This document shows, piece after piece, positions 24,173 to 32,815 of a stretch of 46,130 nucleotides of DNA (within the stretch, counting starts at the first letter, position 1; every line of letters begins with the position of its first letter). Source of the stretch: a virus. A model generated the notes under the pieces. It saw nothing but the letters and a program-made list of their open reading frames with translations. It made no database searches and was not told the DNA's origin. The DNA is taken from positions 1 through 46,130 of the IMG/VR virus record IMGVR_UViG_3300037882_002792; one strand, 5' to 3'. A program made the translations under genes and the position numbers.

Positions 24173-25333
24173 TTAAACAAGTTTGGGAGAGCGGGTGATG
24201 ATGATGTTTGTGCCAGTCACAGGGTCGTAAATGGCTTGGAAGGGCAGGGTGGTCATAACCTCACCAGCTCCCTTCACATCAGGCTGACCGCCGTTGTAAA
24301 CGACCTTGGGAAACTTGATGCGGTAGGCGTTGAGGTCCCGGTCAATGAAGCGGGTTTTGAGGCTGGACTGGGACTCATCAATGAACTTCCGCAGCAGGTC
24401 AGCGTCCTCAAAGTAGGTCACAATCTGGCCAGAGGCGTTGCTGCGACCAATCGTGCCAGGACCAATGACCTCGTCACTGCCGACAGCGAAACGAGGTGTG
24501 ATGCCGTTCTCCAGTGTGAAGCTGAACTCAGTGACGGTCGCCAGAACGTCGTTGCCGTCCTGAAGCACACCAGTGAAGGAGTCGAACACGCGGTTGTCGT
24601 TGGACTCGACAAGAGTGTTGGGCGGGACGCTGTCGGTGATGGAGAGGGACTTGCCGACATAGGACATGGAGCCGGTCACGATGCCATCCAGCGGGACCTT
24701 CAAGGAGAGGTTGTTGATCTCAAGGCCAAAGAGGAAGTGGAGTGGCTCAGCGGTCTGGTCAGTGAACTCGCGCATGGCGGTGAAGCTGCGGCGTTCAACA
24801 CCAGCCTTCAGCTCCTGCGTGAGGCAGGTCACGGTGACGTTGGTGGCCGTTTCGCTCACAAGGGTGTTGAGCCCAACAACGCTCAGTTGACCTGTTCCAG
24901 CTGCGGTCACGCGCAACATGCCGGCATTGGCTGAATCAAGGTCTCCTCCACTGAGTTGAATCACGTCGCCAACCTCCAGGCTTTCAACAAAGGAGCTTGC
25001 GGCCGTAAGGGTGCCGGCATTGGAAATGACGAGGCTGGCAATAACGTAGGGCGCAAACTTGGCCGCCCAGGTGCCCCCAAGCGCAGCTTCAAATTGCTCA
25101 TCCAAGGAGCCGTAGGACAGCTCAAAGTCCACGGTGCCACCAATCTGCTTTTGGCCATGGCGAAAGTCCTGGATTTGACGATTGGATTTGATTTCTTCAG
25201 AGACGTGGGTTGTCTTACCCAGGGCGAGTGTAGTGCCTGTGTGGCGGACTTTCTTCAGGTCTCCGCTCCCGGTCAGGGCACCGTAGGTGTCCTCCTTGGC
25301 GAAGTAGAGGTTGTGGCGGGCAGATGTGCTCAT
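24173..25333 (-). CDS. Major tail (tube) protein
   Basis: The 386-aa product starts MSTSARHNLYFAKEDTYGAL, typical of phage tail tube proteins, followed by HVSEEIKSNRQIQDFRHGQ and a GTVDFELSYGSLDEQFEAAL block. The middle carries beta strands with an inserted domain (SSFVESLEVGDVIQLSGG). It polymerises into the non-contractile tail tube. The ATG at 25333 overlaps the stop of the upstream gene (ATGA) and is preferred over an earlier in-frame codon at 25405. Confidence 0.85.
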   Translation of the reverse strand: MSTSARHNLYFAKEDTYGALTGSGDLKKVRHTGTTLALGKTTHVSEEIKSNRQIQDFRHGQKQIGGTVDFELSYGSLDEQFEAALGGTWAAKFAPYVIASLVISNAGTLTAASSFVESLEVGDVIQLSGGDLDSANAGMLRVTAAGTGQLSVVGLNTLVSETATNVTVTCLTQELKAGVERRSFTAMREFTDQTAEPLHFLFGLEINNLSLKVPLDGIVTGSMSYVGKSLSITDSVPPNTLVESNDNRVFDSFTGVLQDGNDVLATVTEFSFTLENGITPRFAVGSDEVIGPGTIGRSNASGQIVTYFEDADLLRKFIDESQSSLKTRFIDRDLNAYRIKFPKVVYNGGQPDVKGAGEVMTTLPFQAIYDPVTGTNIIITRSPKLV

Positions 25334-25788
25334 GGTGATGTAGTTGGTGAGGATGGACGCTTGATGCGTGATGTGTAGTAGATGGTCACGTAGGTCGTCA
25401 GGCAAGACTCTTTAGGGAGCGGCTGCGCCACGTGCGCACGGGTTATTTTGACCTCCGTGATGTCGTGTTTGAATGAGGACCCAGTGGAGAAGAAGTTGCG
25501 CAGTTTGTCCCCAGCTGCCCAGGCTGCACCGGTGCCCTTGTCCTTGGGGTGATTGAGGGTGAACTGGAGGAAGCCTGTGGCTGAATCGTCCCCACCCAGC
25601 CCTACGGTAGCAGGTGTTGTGTCAGCCGGGACAAGATCAACCTGGACCCAGAAGGTGCCGTTGGGTGGAGTGACCCGCACGCCAGGCCACTTCACAGGCG
25701 GGTTGGCAAGACCTCCGTCAACAGCTGCGCGCTCCAAGATCGTCTTGGCTCCAGCCATCAAGGCCGAATAAATGTTTGCTGTTGACAT
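25330..25788 (-). CDS. Tail terminator-like protein (DUF4128-type)
   Basis: The 152-aa product begins with a helix (NIYSALMAGAKTILERAA), then NGTFWVQVDLVPADTTP and FLQFTLNHPKDKGTGA, a pattern of tail completion/terminator proteins. It caps the tail tube at the head end. Location between the HK97-gp10-like gene and tail tube gene fits. Family assignment is by pattern only. Confidence 0.7.
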   Translation of the reverse strand: MSTANIYSALMAGAKTILERAAVDGGLANPPVKWPGVRVTPPNGTFWVQVDLVPADTTPATVGLGGDDSATGFLQFTLNHPKDKGTGAAWAAGDKLRNFFSTGSSFKHDITEVKITRAHVAQPLPKESCLTTYVTIYYTSRIKRPSSPTTSP

Positions 25789-25791
25789 ATG

Positions 25792-26193
25792 TTAAAGGGT
25801 TTTGCCGTTTTGCTTCAGGATGAAGGCGATGCGTGCCACGTTCCTCCGCACCATACCGTGTGGAGCTTTGATCTTGGACCAGCCTTCAAACTCAATGCGG
25901 TAGGCATATGGGAGACTGTTGCTGAAATACACGGAGATGTCTTTGCCTGTTCCGTCTCCGCTGTTGTTCTTGACCTCGTTGATTGCGCCAACACCCGTTG
26001 GGTCCTTGGCGTCAGAGGTCGTCAGGTTGGGGGAAGCCACGTTGGTCCTCCAGTTGGCCCGCAGGCGTCCCGTGTCCACTGGTGTGTCCAGTATAACGCT
26101 GCTGAAAAGCTTCAACACCACGCCGCGTCTGAACTGCTCGACTGCCTTGAGGCTGCCAACCTTGAATGTAGCCACTTGACCTGAGAAGCTCAT
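25792..26193 (-). CDS. HK97 gp10-like / minor head-tail joining protein
   Basis: The 133-aa product has the core LDTPVDTGRLRANWR, a hallmark of HK97 gp10-type and related tail completion proteins, with NSLPYAYRIEFEG and a C-terminal helix. It acts at the head-tail joint. The ATG at 26193 overlaps the stop of the upstream gene; an earlier codon at 26256 would run far into that gene. Confidence 0.8.
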   Translation of the reverse strand: MSFSGQVATFKVGSLKAVEQFRRGVVLKLFSSVILDTPVDTGRLRANWRTNVASPNLTTSDAKDPTGVGAINEVKNNSGDGTGKDISVYFSNSLPYAYRIEFEGWSKIKAPHGMVRRNVARIAFILKQNGKTL

Positions 26194-26606
26194 TTTTTCC
26201 TGATTGTCAGATCGTAAATGATGTTGGTGACGCCGTCTGGGCACAACGGGTTGCACCCCAGGACCTCCCAGGAGGAGCTTTCAAGGTTTGCCACTGTGTC
26301 GCCTGAGTCTGGCTCAAACGGTGCACCCAGGGCGGCAACTAGGAGCTTCCTCATGCGCCCGCGCACACCCTCGCGTTGATCTGCGTTGTCTCCGCTCACG
26401 GAGGCAGAGAGCTGCTGGACACCGGCCTGGTTATAGGGCAGAATCACACAGGCGATAGGTCCCGTCAAAGGCGTCCCAGCTGCGGTCTCAGTGCCTGCGA
26501 CCGGGTTGAACACCGCATCGGTCCCTGGGCGGGATATCGTGACGCCTTTGGCACCTTTTCGTTTGATCAGGGCAAGAGCGGACTTGGCGTTGCCGATGTA
26601 GCTCAT
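26190..26606 (-). CDS. Head closure-like protein, 138 aa
   Basis: The product has a small beta-rich fold (VTISRPGTDAVFNPVAG, then PIACVILPYN, and a C-terminal NIIYDLTIRKK) and lies between the connector (26603) and the gp10-like gene, where head-closure proteins normally sit. Both neighbours overlap by ATGA. The call rests on position and general pattern. Confidence 0.65.
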   Translation of the reverse strand: MSYIGNAKSALALIKRKGAKGVTISRPGTDAVFNPVAGTETAAGTPLTGPIACVILPYNQAGVQQLSASVSGDNADQREGVRGRMRKLLVAALGAPFEPDSGDTVANLESSSWEVLGCNPLCPDGVTNIIYDLTIRKK

Positions 26607-27103
26607 ACGCGCACGGTCCTCAGCGTGAATGTTCCTCCACCGTTGAACAGTGGCTCAAGCAAAGCCATGGCCGCGTTGAATTGCGGCCGGACCGTCCCAG
26701 TGCCTTGCTTCACGTAGGAGGTTGAAAGTGGGCCCACCGTTTCGCTGGCAACCTCGCGTCCTTCACCGGTGGGCTGTAGGTCCGTGTCAACTGCGTCCAC
26801 GGCCAGGCGTATCTGTGCTTGTTTCAGCACATTGGGTATCTCATCCTCAGCGAGGTCGGAACCATCAATGGTGGCGCCTTTTCGGGGCCACTGAAGCGCC
26901 TGTGTTGCAGAGGTCTTGATGCCTCTGAACCGGGTGCGGTGTGTCTCAATGAAGTCGCTGGCTTTGCGCAGCAACTGTTCCACAGTGGTATCATCCGCAG
27001 GCAACGTCAGCCCGCGCAAATCTGCCCACGCCCTGGCCTCAGCCACCGTTACGTAGCTATCCGCATCATCCAACCCAGTGCCGGTTTCAACAGTGAGGCT
27101 CAT
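26603..27103 (-). CDS. Head-tail connector / DnaT-like domain protein
   Basis: The 166-aa product begins VETGTGLDDADSYVTVAEAR, the conserved start of a phage head-tail adaptor family (also annotated DnaT-like). A helical centre (TVEQLLRKASDFIETHRT) and a ALQWPRKGA loop follow. It attaches below the portal. It is separated by 18 bp from the signal-peptide protein and overlaps the downstream closure gene (ATGA). Confidence 0.8.
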   Translation of the reverse strand: MSLTVETGTGLDDADSYVTVAEARAWADLRGLTLPADDTTVEQLLRKASDFIETHRTRFRGIKTSATQALQWPRKGATIDGSDLAEDEIPNVLKQAQIRLAVDAVDTDLQPTGEGREVASETVGPLSTSYVKQGTGTVRPQFNAAMALLEPLFNGGGTFTLRTVRV

Positions 27104-27121
27104 AGACGTGGGCAGAAGGAG

Positions 27122-28042
27122 TTACGCAACGAGGGTGAATGTCTGACGATACCAGTTGTCGGTGGCGGTCCCTTTGGCAGTGTCGCTCGCGTTGATGTAG
27201 AGCGAACCAGAATGCCAGCGCTGCTCCCAGGGCTCACCAGCGGTGCCGTTGGTTCCAGCGGAGAGGGCGGTGGCGGTGAGGGCGATGACGACACCCGCAC
27301 CGGTGTCGCTGCCGGAGTGCGTTACAGTCACGAGGGCTGAGGCAGCCGTGGACGCCTCAATGGCGGCCTTGATCTGGGCAGACGTGGAGGTGATGGCGGG
27401 AGCAACGCCAGCGGTCGTATCGGCGGAGCTGGCCGCAGCGGAGACACCCAACCCAGCCGCAATGGCGACGTTGAACGTGGCATCATTGGCGGCCACGTAA
27501 GCAACCTTCACCGTGAGGATGACCGTGGCAGCGGAGCTGGTGGCGGTGAACTTGGCCGCAATCGCAGGAGTGGCGTTGAGAGCGTCCTTGATGGCGGTGG
27601 CGATGAGGGTGGCGGTGGTGTGCGTGCCGGTGACGAGGGCAACAAGGACCGTGGTAGGAGACGCCAGGAGGGTGCTGACCACGGTCACGGACAGGTTTCC
27701 TGAGCTGGTGGCCCCAGAGGCTGCGGTTACGGTGGCCGTTTCGACTTGGGCGGTGCCGGCACCAGTGGCGAGGTTGACGGTGATGGCGGTCCCGGTCACG
27801 GAGACGCTGAGGGCAGCGCTGGGGGTGCCGGGGTTGACATAGGCAACGGTCGTGGCGTTCCCAACGGTCCCTTTCGTGGCCGCAGTGAACACCAGATCGT
27901 TGTTTGCCCCGGTCAGGGACGTGGTGAGAGAGGCAGCAACCGCATTCACGGGTGCCGCCAGGGCGAGGGAGGGGCAAAGGATGGCCAGGAGGGCATTGAT
28001 GCCTCTGAAGCCTGCGCTTTGCCGGGAGAGATATTGGCGCAT
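27122..28042 (-). CDS. Ala/Thr-rich repeat protein with apparent signal peptide, candidate capsid decoration
   Basis: The 306-aa product starts MRQYLSRQSAGFRGINALLA, then a hydrophobic stretch ending in ALAAPVNA, which looks like a signal peptide with an Ala-X-Ala cleavage site. The rest is Ala, Thr, Val and Ser rich and made of repeated modules (TGANNDLVFTAATKGTVGN, later ATAIKDALNATPAIAAKFTA and AQIKAAIEASTAASALVTV). Such repeats occur in phage surface proteins. Its position between capsid and connector genes suggests a decoration or head fibre protein. A secretion signal would be odd for a capsid protein; the N-terminus may instead be a virion anchor. Confidence 0.65.
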   Translation of the reverse strand: MRQYLSRQSAGFRGINALLAILCPSLALAAPVNAVAASLTTSLTGANNDLVFTAATKGTVGNATTVAYVNPGTPSAALSVSVTGTAITVNLATGAGTAQVETATVTAASGATSSGNLSVTVVSTLLASPTTVLVALVTGTHTTATLIATAIKDALNATPAIAAKFTATSSAATVILTVKVAYVAANDATFNVAIAAGLGVSAAASSADTTAGVAPAITSTSAQIKAAIEASTAASALVTVTHSGSDTGAGVVIALTATALSAGTNGTAGEPWEQRWHSGSLYINASDTAKGTATDNWYRQTFTLVA

Positions 28043-28056
28043 GATGTTTTGGTGGG

Positions 28057-28293
28057 TTAAAGGAGGTCTTTGTCAGTGGCAGCGGCACCCTTGGCTTTCT
28101 GGAGCGCCTTCAGTTCCTTGGCGGACAAGGGCTTGGCAGGAGCTTCAGGAGCAGCCTTGGGGGCGGCAGGAGCAGGAGGAGCAGGAGGAGCAGGAGGAGC
28201 GGCCTTGGCAGCCGTTTCAGCCAGTTTGGCTTTGGCTTCTTCCATGCTGTAGCCTCTGTTGATGAGGTTGATGAGTTTGAGGGATGCTTGCAT
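28057..28293 (-). CDS. Small Ala/Pro-rich protein, 78 aa
   Basis: The product has a helical start (MQASLKLINLINRGYSMEEA), a Pro/Ala-rich centre encoded by an imperfect ggagcaggag-type repeat at 28166-28199, and a Lys/Ala-rich end closing in DKDLL. It lies just after the terminator behind the capsid gene. Low-complexity linkers like this join domains or bind partners. I recognise no family. Confidence 0.55.
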   Translation of the reverse strand: MQASLKLINLINRGYSMEEAKAKLAETAAKAAPPAPPAPPAPAAPKAAPEAPAKPLSAKELKALQKAKGAAATDKDLL

Positions 28294-28314
28294 CGGATTG
28301 GGTTGGTTGAAAGT

Positions 28315-28345
28315 AAAAAGGGCGGCAGCCCGGAGACTGCCGCCC
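28315..28345 (-). terminator. Terminator downstream of the major capsid gene
   Basis: On the minus strand gggcggcag (28345-28337) and ctgccgccc (28328-28320) form a perfect 9-bp stem with an 8-nt loop, followed by five U (28319-28315). It lies 20 bp after the capsid stop codon and before the next late gene. It should end most capsid transcripts and let fewer continue to the tail genes. Confidence 0.85.
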
Positions 28346-28364
28346 CGGAGGGAGCTTTGTGGCC

Positions 28365-29369
28365 TTAGTCGTTGACCCGGATGAAGGCCATGGGGATGTT
28401 CTTACGCTGCCACTTGCGTGCCCAGTTGGCGGCCAGCTTGAGGTTGGCGTAGGTGGGGAATTTGCCGGTGACGGTCGTGCTGGTGAAGTCGAAACCATAG
28501 GGGTGCCAGACGTTGTTGACGCGGCTCCAGATCGTCTCCTGGCCGCCACCGTTGCCCTTCTCAGGGTCGCGCTTCATCTCGCTGGGGACCAGGACCTTGC
28601 CGGGGGCATAACCCACGACGGCGCCACCGAACATGATGCAGGTGTATTTGATACGGTTGGTGCCGGCAACGGCAGGGAGGGAGTCGTCAATGATGAGACG
28701 CTTGCTCATGTAGGACTCAAACAGGACGTTGTTGTCAGCGTCACGGATGGTTTGAATCAAGCCCTGCTTCATGAGGCGGGCATGGATGTTGGAGTGGATG
28801 GCCAGGGTGGTAATCTTGGACTTGTGGTCGCCAAGAGTCTGAAGGCCATCGATGACGCGTTCACCGCCAATGCGCTCGTCATCGGTGACGGCAGAGGCGT
28901 CATCATTGGAGACGTCAACGACCATGTCACCGTCATCGTTGGTGATGTTGGACTCCATCACGCCAATGAGGGTGTTGATGAGGCGCTGTTCATCGTCCGT
29001 GGCCCAGTAACTGCCAATGGAGCCGGTGATGGCGGCCACAGGGTCAATCAGGGCGAGTTCACGTGCGAGGTCCATGTTGGACCAGGACTTGTTGCGCGAG
29101 GCAGAGCGGAAACGCTGGAGCAGGGAGTCAATCTTGTCCGGCGTGGAACTTTCGGCGGGATTGTCGTTGGAGTAGTTGGGCTCATCCTGGGTGAGAGCGC
29201 GGAAACCGCTGACTTCACCCTGACTGCCGCCAGCGGCAATTTGGGTAGCAATATCACCGTCAAGGACGGCGATACCGCTGGAGAGAAAGCGGTTGAGGCG
29301 GGTTTGGGCTTCCTGGGCGCGACGGCCAAAGGTAAGCGGCTCGTAGATGTCTTCTAGGCGCGTGGGCAT
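28365..29369 (-). CDS. Major capsid protein
   Basis: The 334-aa product has the features of an HK97-fold capsid protein: an N-terminal arm (PTRLEDIYEPLTFGRRAQEA), a long helix region (INTLIGVMESNIT), a spine/P-domain part (TLAIHSNIHARLMKQGLIQ) and an A-domain/end part with YTCIMFGGAVVGYAPGKV and WHPYGFDFT. It follows the scaffold gene and is itself followed by a terminator, as expected for a highly expressed structural gene. The ATG is in a CACACCACC context without Shine-Dalgarno. Confidence 0.9.
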   Translation of the reverse strand: MPTRLEDIYEPLTFGRRAQEAQTRLNRFLSSGIAVLDGDIATQIAAGGSQGEVSGFRALTQDEPNYSNDNPAESSTPDKIDSLLQRFRSASRNKSWSNMDLARELALIDPVAAITGSIGSYWATDDEQRLINTLIGVMESNITNDDGDMVVDVSNDDASAVTDDERIGGERVIDGLQTLGDHKSKITTLAIHSNIHARLMKQGLIQTIRDADNNVLFESYMSKRLIIDDSLPAVAGTNRIKYTCIMFGGAVVGYAPGKVLVPSEMKRDPEKGNGGGQETIWSRVNNVWHPYGFDFTSTTVTGKFPTYANLKLAANWARKWQRKNIPMAFIRVND

Positions 29370-29401
29370 GGTGGTGTGAGGTTTGGTTGTTGGAAAGGAT
29401 T

Positions 29402-30148
29402 TTATTGACCAGACTCAGCTGCCAGCATTGCCTTGTATTGTTCAGGGTTTTCCCGCGCAAACTTAGCTTCTTCCACGCCGGTCATATCGCTGAGTTTCTT
29501 TTTGGGGGCACCGCCTCCAGGCTTACGTCCACCAGTGCCACCGGCACCTGACGCTTTGCTGCCAATGACTACGGTCGCAAACACAGGGGAAGTCAAGAAC
29601 TCATTTTTGAGCTCATCCAGTGTGAGGGCGGAGACCTCCCCAGTGGTGGGGTCAAGGACCTTGGTGACGGCTTTGCCACCAACAATCTCGCCCACGAGAC
29701 GCTTGGTGAGGTGGGGCATGAGCAGCTCTGCGCCGCTGCCGGCCAGATCTGTGGCGAGCTTCTGGGCGACAGCGTCCACGCAGGAGTTGCGCAGCGCGGC
29801 ATTGGCTTCTTCAACCTTCTTGTTGAGTTCAGTCTCGCGCTTGGTGAACTTGTCTTTCCACAGAGCCTCAGTGTTTTTGACCTTTTCGTCTCCCTTGGAG
29901 TGGTCAGCCCGCAGGGTTTCAAGCTCCAGGTTGAGGTCATCCAGCTCCTTTTGCTTGTCCTTGAGCTTCTGCTTGGTGGAGTTGTGCTGCTCTTTCTCGT
30001 GGTCCTTGGCGCGTTTGAGGGCACCTGTGTCCTCCAGGCCGGTGACATCTAGCGTGTAGCCACCATCATCGCCAAGTTTGTATTCCTTCTGGAGAAGGGC
30101 GTGAAGGGCTGCGAAGGCCGCAGCCGTGATTGTGAATGGGAGTGCCAT
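29402..30148 (-). CDS. Scaffolding protein
   Basis: The 248-aa product has a long charged coiled coil (about residues 42-125, for example KRAKDHEKEQHNSTKQKLKD), then a helical region with TDLAGSGAELLMPHLTKRLV, and a Gly-rich linker (GAGGTGGRKPGGGAPKKK) before a short terminal helix (ARENPEQYKAML). This is the usual form of phage scaffolding proteins that guide capsid assembly. It lies directly before the capsid gene. Confidence 0.85.
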   Translation of the reverse strand: MALPFTITAAAFAALHALLQKEYKLGDDGGYTLDVTGLEDTGALKRAKDHEKEQHNSTKQKLKDKQKELDDLNLELETLRADHSKGDEKVKNTEALWKDKFTKRETELNKKVEEANAALRNSCVDAVAQKLATDLAGSGAELLMPHLTKRLVGEIVGGKAVTKVLDPTTGEVSALTLDELKNEFLTSPVFATVVIGSKASGAGGTGGRKPGGGAPKKKLSDMTGVEEAKFARENPEQYKAMLAAESGQ

Positions 30149-30219
30149 TGTGGTGTTGTCTGGGTTGGTTTCTTTGCCGGCAACTTGCCGACTGGGAAAG
30201 AGTGTGATTGCGCCGCGTC

Positions 30220-31296
30220 TCAGTCAAGCCCAGATCGTCTGAACACCTCTGGCGCCTTGGCCCGCATCTCATCCAGGGTCATTGGCTCAAAGTTGCGCCC
30301 CAGGTTGAGAGAGGCGAACTGGTCCGCATTCAGTCCTCCGTCCCGGAACAGCTTGGCACGGGCTGGGCCCAGCGCCTCATCCTGAAACTCAGCGGGCTGG
30401 CCCTTGAGCCACTGGTAGTAGGACTGATTGGCCTCCACGTAACCATCTTTGCTTGAACGGGTTGCGCCCTCGTCAAGGAAGTCAAACATGGCCGGCAGCT
30501 TGGGGATTGTCGTGCTGCGACAGTTGACGTGGACCGGTGGCTGCGGACCTTTCCCCAGCTCAAACACTCGCCCATCCAGGCTGCGGCAGACCTGCGTTGT
30601 GCGCCCATCCAGTGTCGCAACAAACGTGTAGCCCTCAACAATGTCGCTGTTCTCTCCCCAGGTCGCAGATCGTGCGGCCTGGCTGACGTGCTGAACGGCG
30701 GTCCGGGCAATCGCCTCAGCCTGCCTGCGGGACACGTCCACGAGACCATCCTTGTAGTTGAGCTTGCGGGTGCCACGGATGGCCTGAATGAGCTGTCCCA
30801 CGGTCTGCCCCTGGCCCCAGGCCTTCAGGACCGCCTGCTCAACACCAGCTATGTGTTTCTGGCCCCACGAGCTGATGAACGGGTCCAGAAGCTGACCGTT
30901 GGCGCTGAGAGGCTGCGTCAGAGCGGCCTTGTAGGCTTTGTCTGGCGAGACAGGCGAGAAAATGATGGCCTTGGGCAGCGCCTTGCCGGTTGCGGCCAGC
31001 ACGGAGTGCTCAAAATCAGCCTCGTGCTCTGCGACCTGGGTCAGGTGGTCCCTGAACTTCTCCTCCTGGGCCAGGATGAGGGTTTTCTGTTGGTCCTGGA
31101 GGTCCTTCAGGAGCTTGTTCAGCTCGCGCTTGTTCAGCTCCTGAAGGACATTGGACTCAACCGCAGCCAGGACCTCCACAATGGCTTTCTCCAGCTTGGG
31201 GAGGACCGCTGCAAAGTCATTGGCAGAGGACGTTTTCAACCGCTCCAGAAAAACCTGGTGGCGGGTGATGACGTTGCTGAGGGTGCGCTGGCTCAT
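30220..31296 (-). CDS. Head morphogenesis protein (SPP1 gp7 / Mu gpF-like)
   Basis: The 358-aa product has a helical N-terminal part and the conserved block FVATLDGRTTQVCRSLDGRV followed by PPVHVNCRSTTIP, which is the Mu gpF-like / SPP1 gp7 signature (about residues 230-265). These proteins ride with the portal and are ejected or stabilise DNA. The ATG overlaps the portal stop (ATGA). Confidence 0.9.
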   Translation of the reverse strand: MSQRTLSNVITRHQVFLERLKTSSANDFAAVLPKLEKAIVEVLAAVESNVLQELNKRELNKLLKDLQDQQKTLILAQEEKFRDHLTQVAEHEADFEHSVLAATGKALPKAIIFSPVSPDKAYKAALTQPLSANGQLLDPFISSWGQKHIAGVEQAVLKAWGQGQTVGQLIQAIRGTRKLNYKDGLVDVSRRQAEAIARTAVQHVSQAARSATWGENSDIVEGYTFVATLDGRTTQVCRSLDGRVFELGKGPQPPVHVNCRSTTIPKLPAMFDFLDEGATRSSKDGYVEANQSYYQWLKGQPAEFQDEALGPARAKLFRDGGLNADQFASLNLGRNFEPMTLDEMRAKAPEVFRRSGLD

Positions 31297-32804
31297 GCTT
31301 TAGCGGGAGCAGCCTTACCTGGAGGGACGATTGGTTGAGTGAGTGCCTGGGTCTCGCGCTTGTCCTGCCATTCCTCCACCGTCTCAGTGGCGAGACCGCT
31401 GCGGCGCATCGCCTCGCGCATCTCGTCATCGGTGATGGCCTGAGCCTGCCACTCCGCAATGAGTTGAGCCCGTTCCTGGGCGTTCATCGAGTTGCTGCGG
31501 AAGTTGGTGTTGAGAGCAAACACAACCTTTGCCTCCGTAGGCGAAACAAAAGCATTGGCCCATTCAAGGTGGGCGACGTAGGCAGCGGAGACGTTCTTGG
31601 CAATCTGGCCCAGGATTGACTGCTCAGCAGCACCGTCAAGGGCAGACTCTGTGGCAGTGCGTTGGACTGTCTTCTGCTCCACAAGCTTGGCGCCCAGGGC
31701 AACCATCTGCTTCTCCTTGTGCTCCATGGCCTCAAACGGCATCGTGTTGGGAGACGCCTGGAGGAGACCTGCGGTGCCACCCTCTGGGAGCGGGACGGCT
31801 GCGCGGGCACCCAGCTGAATCGCTCCCTTCAGGACATCGTCCACCCAGCCCTGGGTCAGGCCAGCGAAGTAGGGAGTGGGCTGGCCCACAATGTAGGCCG
31901 CTTCCTCATAGTCAGCGCTGTTGCGGTAGTGGGCAATGTTTAGGTCCGCAAGATCGTAGAGAGGAGGCAGGTCAGGCTCACAGTCGTTGTTCACTGCGCC
32001 CACGAATGTGAATGGGATGTAGCTGAGGCGCTGCCGCTTGGAGTCCGTTGGCTTGAACACGCGGTCCACCCCATCCTTGTCCTTGCGCAGCTGGTAACCA
32101 TCAGCGTTTGTGGCCTGCTCATACTCCTCCACGACATACAGCCCGTCATCGTCAAGGCGGAGGACCTTCCAACACTGCTTATACTCCTCCTCAAACCCAT
32201 CGTCATCAGCGACATACTGTTCATCGATGACCACGAGGGCGAGCTTCACGACACCACCCACACGGATGGTGCGCCAATTGATGAGGTCCCAGGCGTCAAA
32301 GGTGACGATGTTGGGCCGGATGTTGCCGGCTGCGAGCTGGGCCACAGTGGCTCCCTCTCCCTCAACAGTGGGGTAGTCAGTCCACAGGCCGTAACGACCA
32401 TAGGACAGGACGTTGGAGAGAGTCTTGGTTGCCTGCTGCGTGAGGGAGAGACCGGCACCGTCAACGTCAGCCTCCAGCGCCTTCAGCGAGGCGGGCAGGG
32501 TGATGACAGGGTCAACGCTCATCACCTGACCCACGAGACCGGCACGGGTGCGCCCCGTGGCGTTGTAAAACACAGCCCGTTGCTTGTAGGCTTTGTAGCG
32601 TTCCTCGTTCTCTGGGGACTCGTCAGAGGCGTTGGGCCGTGGCAGGTAAACGTCCCCACGCTTCTTCACTTCCTCGCTGCCAGCCAGCACGTCACGGATG
32701 AGGTCCCAGCGAGGTTTGAGAGAGGCAAACTCAGGCCGGACGTAGCCCACGTTGGGCCTTTCCTTGCTAAGCTTCCTCGTTTTGGGTGCGGTTGTGGGGG
32801 TCAT
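31293..32804 (-). CDS. Portal protein (DUF4055 family)
   Basis: The 503-aa product matches the DUF4055 portal type: an N-terminal FASLKPRWDLIRDVLAG, then AVFYNATGRTRAGLVGQVMS, SYGRYGLWTDYPTVEG, FVGAVNNDCEPDLPPLYDLA and a C-terminal AMRRSGLATETVEEW. It forms the ring through which DNA enters and leaves the head. The ATG at 32804, 12 bp after the upstream stop, is chosen over an earlier codon at 32933 that lies within the upstream gene. It is downstream of terminase and overlaps the gp7-like gene. Confidence 0.9.
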   Translation of the reverse strand: MTPTTAPKTRKLSKERPNVGYVRPEFASLKPRWDLIRDVLAGSEEVKKRGDVYLPRPNASDESPENEERYKAYKQRAVFYNATGRTRAGLVGQVMSVDPVITLPASLKALEADVDGAGLSLTQQATKTLSNVLSYGRYGLWTDYPTVEGEGATVAQLAAGNIRPNIVTFDAWDLINWRTIRVGGVVKLALVVIDEQYVADDDGFEEEYKQCWKVLRLDDDGLYVVEEYEQATNADGYQLRKDKDGVDRVFKPTDSKRQRLSYIPFTFVGAVNNDCEPDLPPLYDLADLNIAHYRNSADYEEAAYIVGQPTPYFAGLTQGWVDDVLKGAIQLGARAAVPLPEGGTAGLLQASPNTMPFEAMEHKEKQMVALGAKLVEQKTVQRTATESALDGAAEQSILGQIAKNVSAAYVAHLEWANAFVSPTEAKVVFALNTNFRSNSMNAQERAQLIAEWQAQAITDDEMREAMRRSGLATETVEEWQDKRETQALTQPIVPPGKAAPAKA

Positions 32805-32815
32805 TGAAGCAATGG

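Noticed and set aside
23552-24934. A 460-codon plus-strand frame across tail chaperone and tail tube genes
   Set aside because: It is antisense to two recognised tail genes and their frameshift junction, and shows no domain.
28359-29357. A 332-codon plus-strand frame opposite the major capsid gene
   Set aside because: It mirrors the capsid gene codon by codon and has a Gly/Val/Asp-rich shadow composition.
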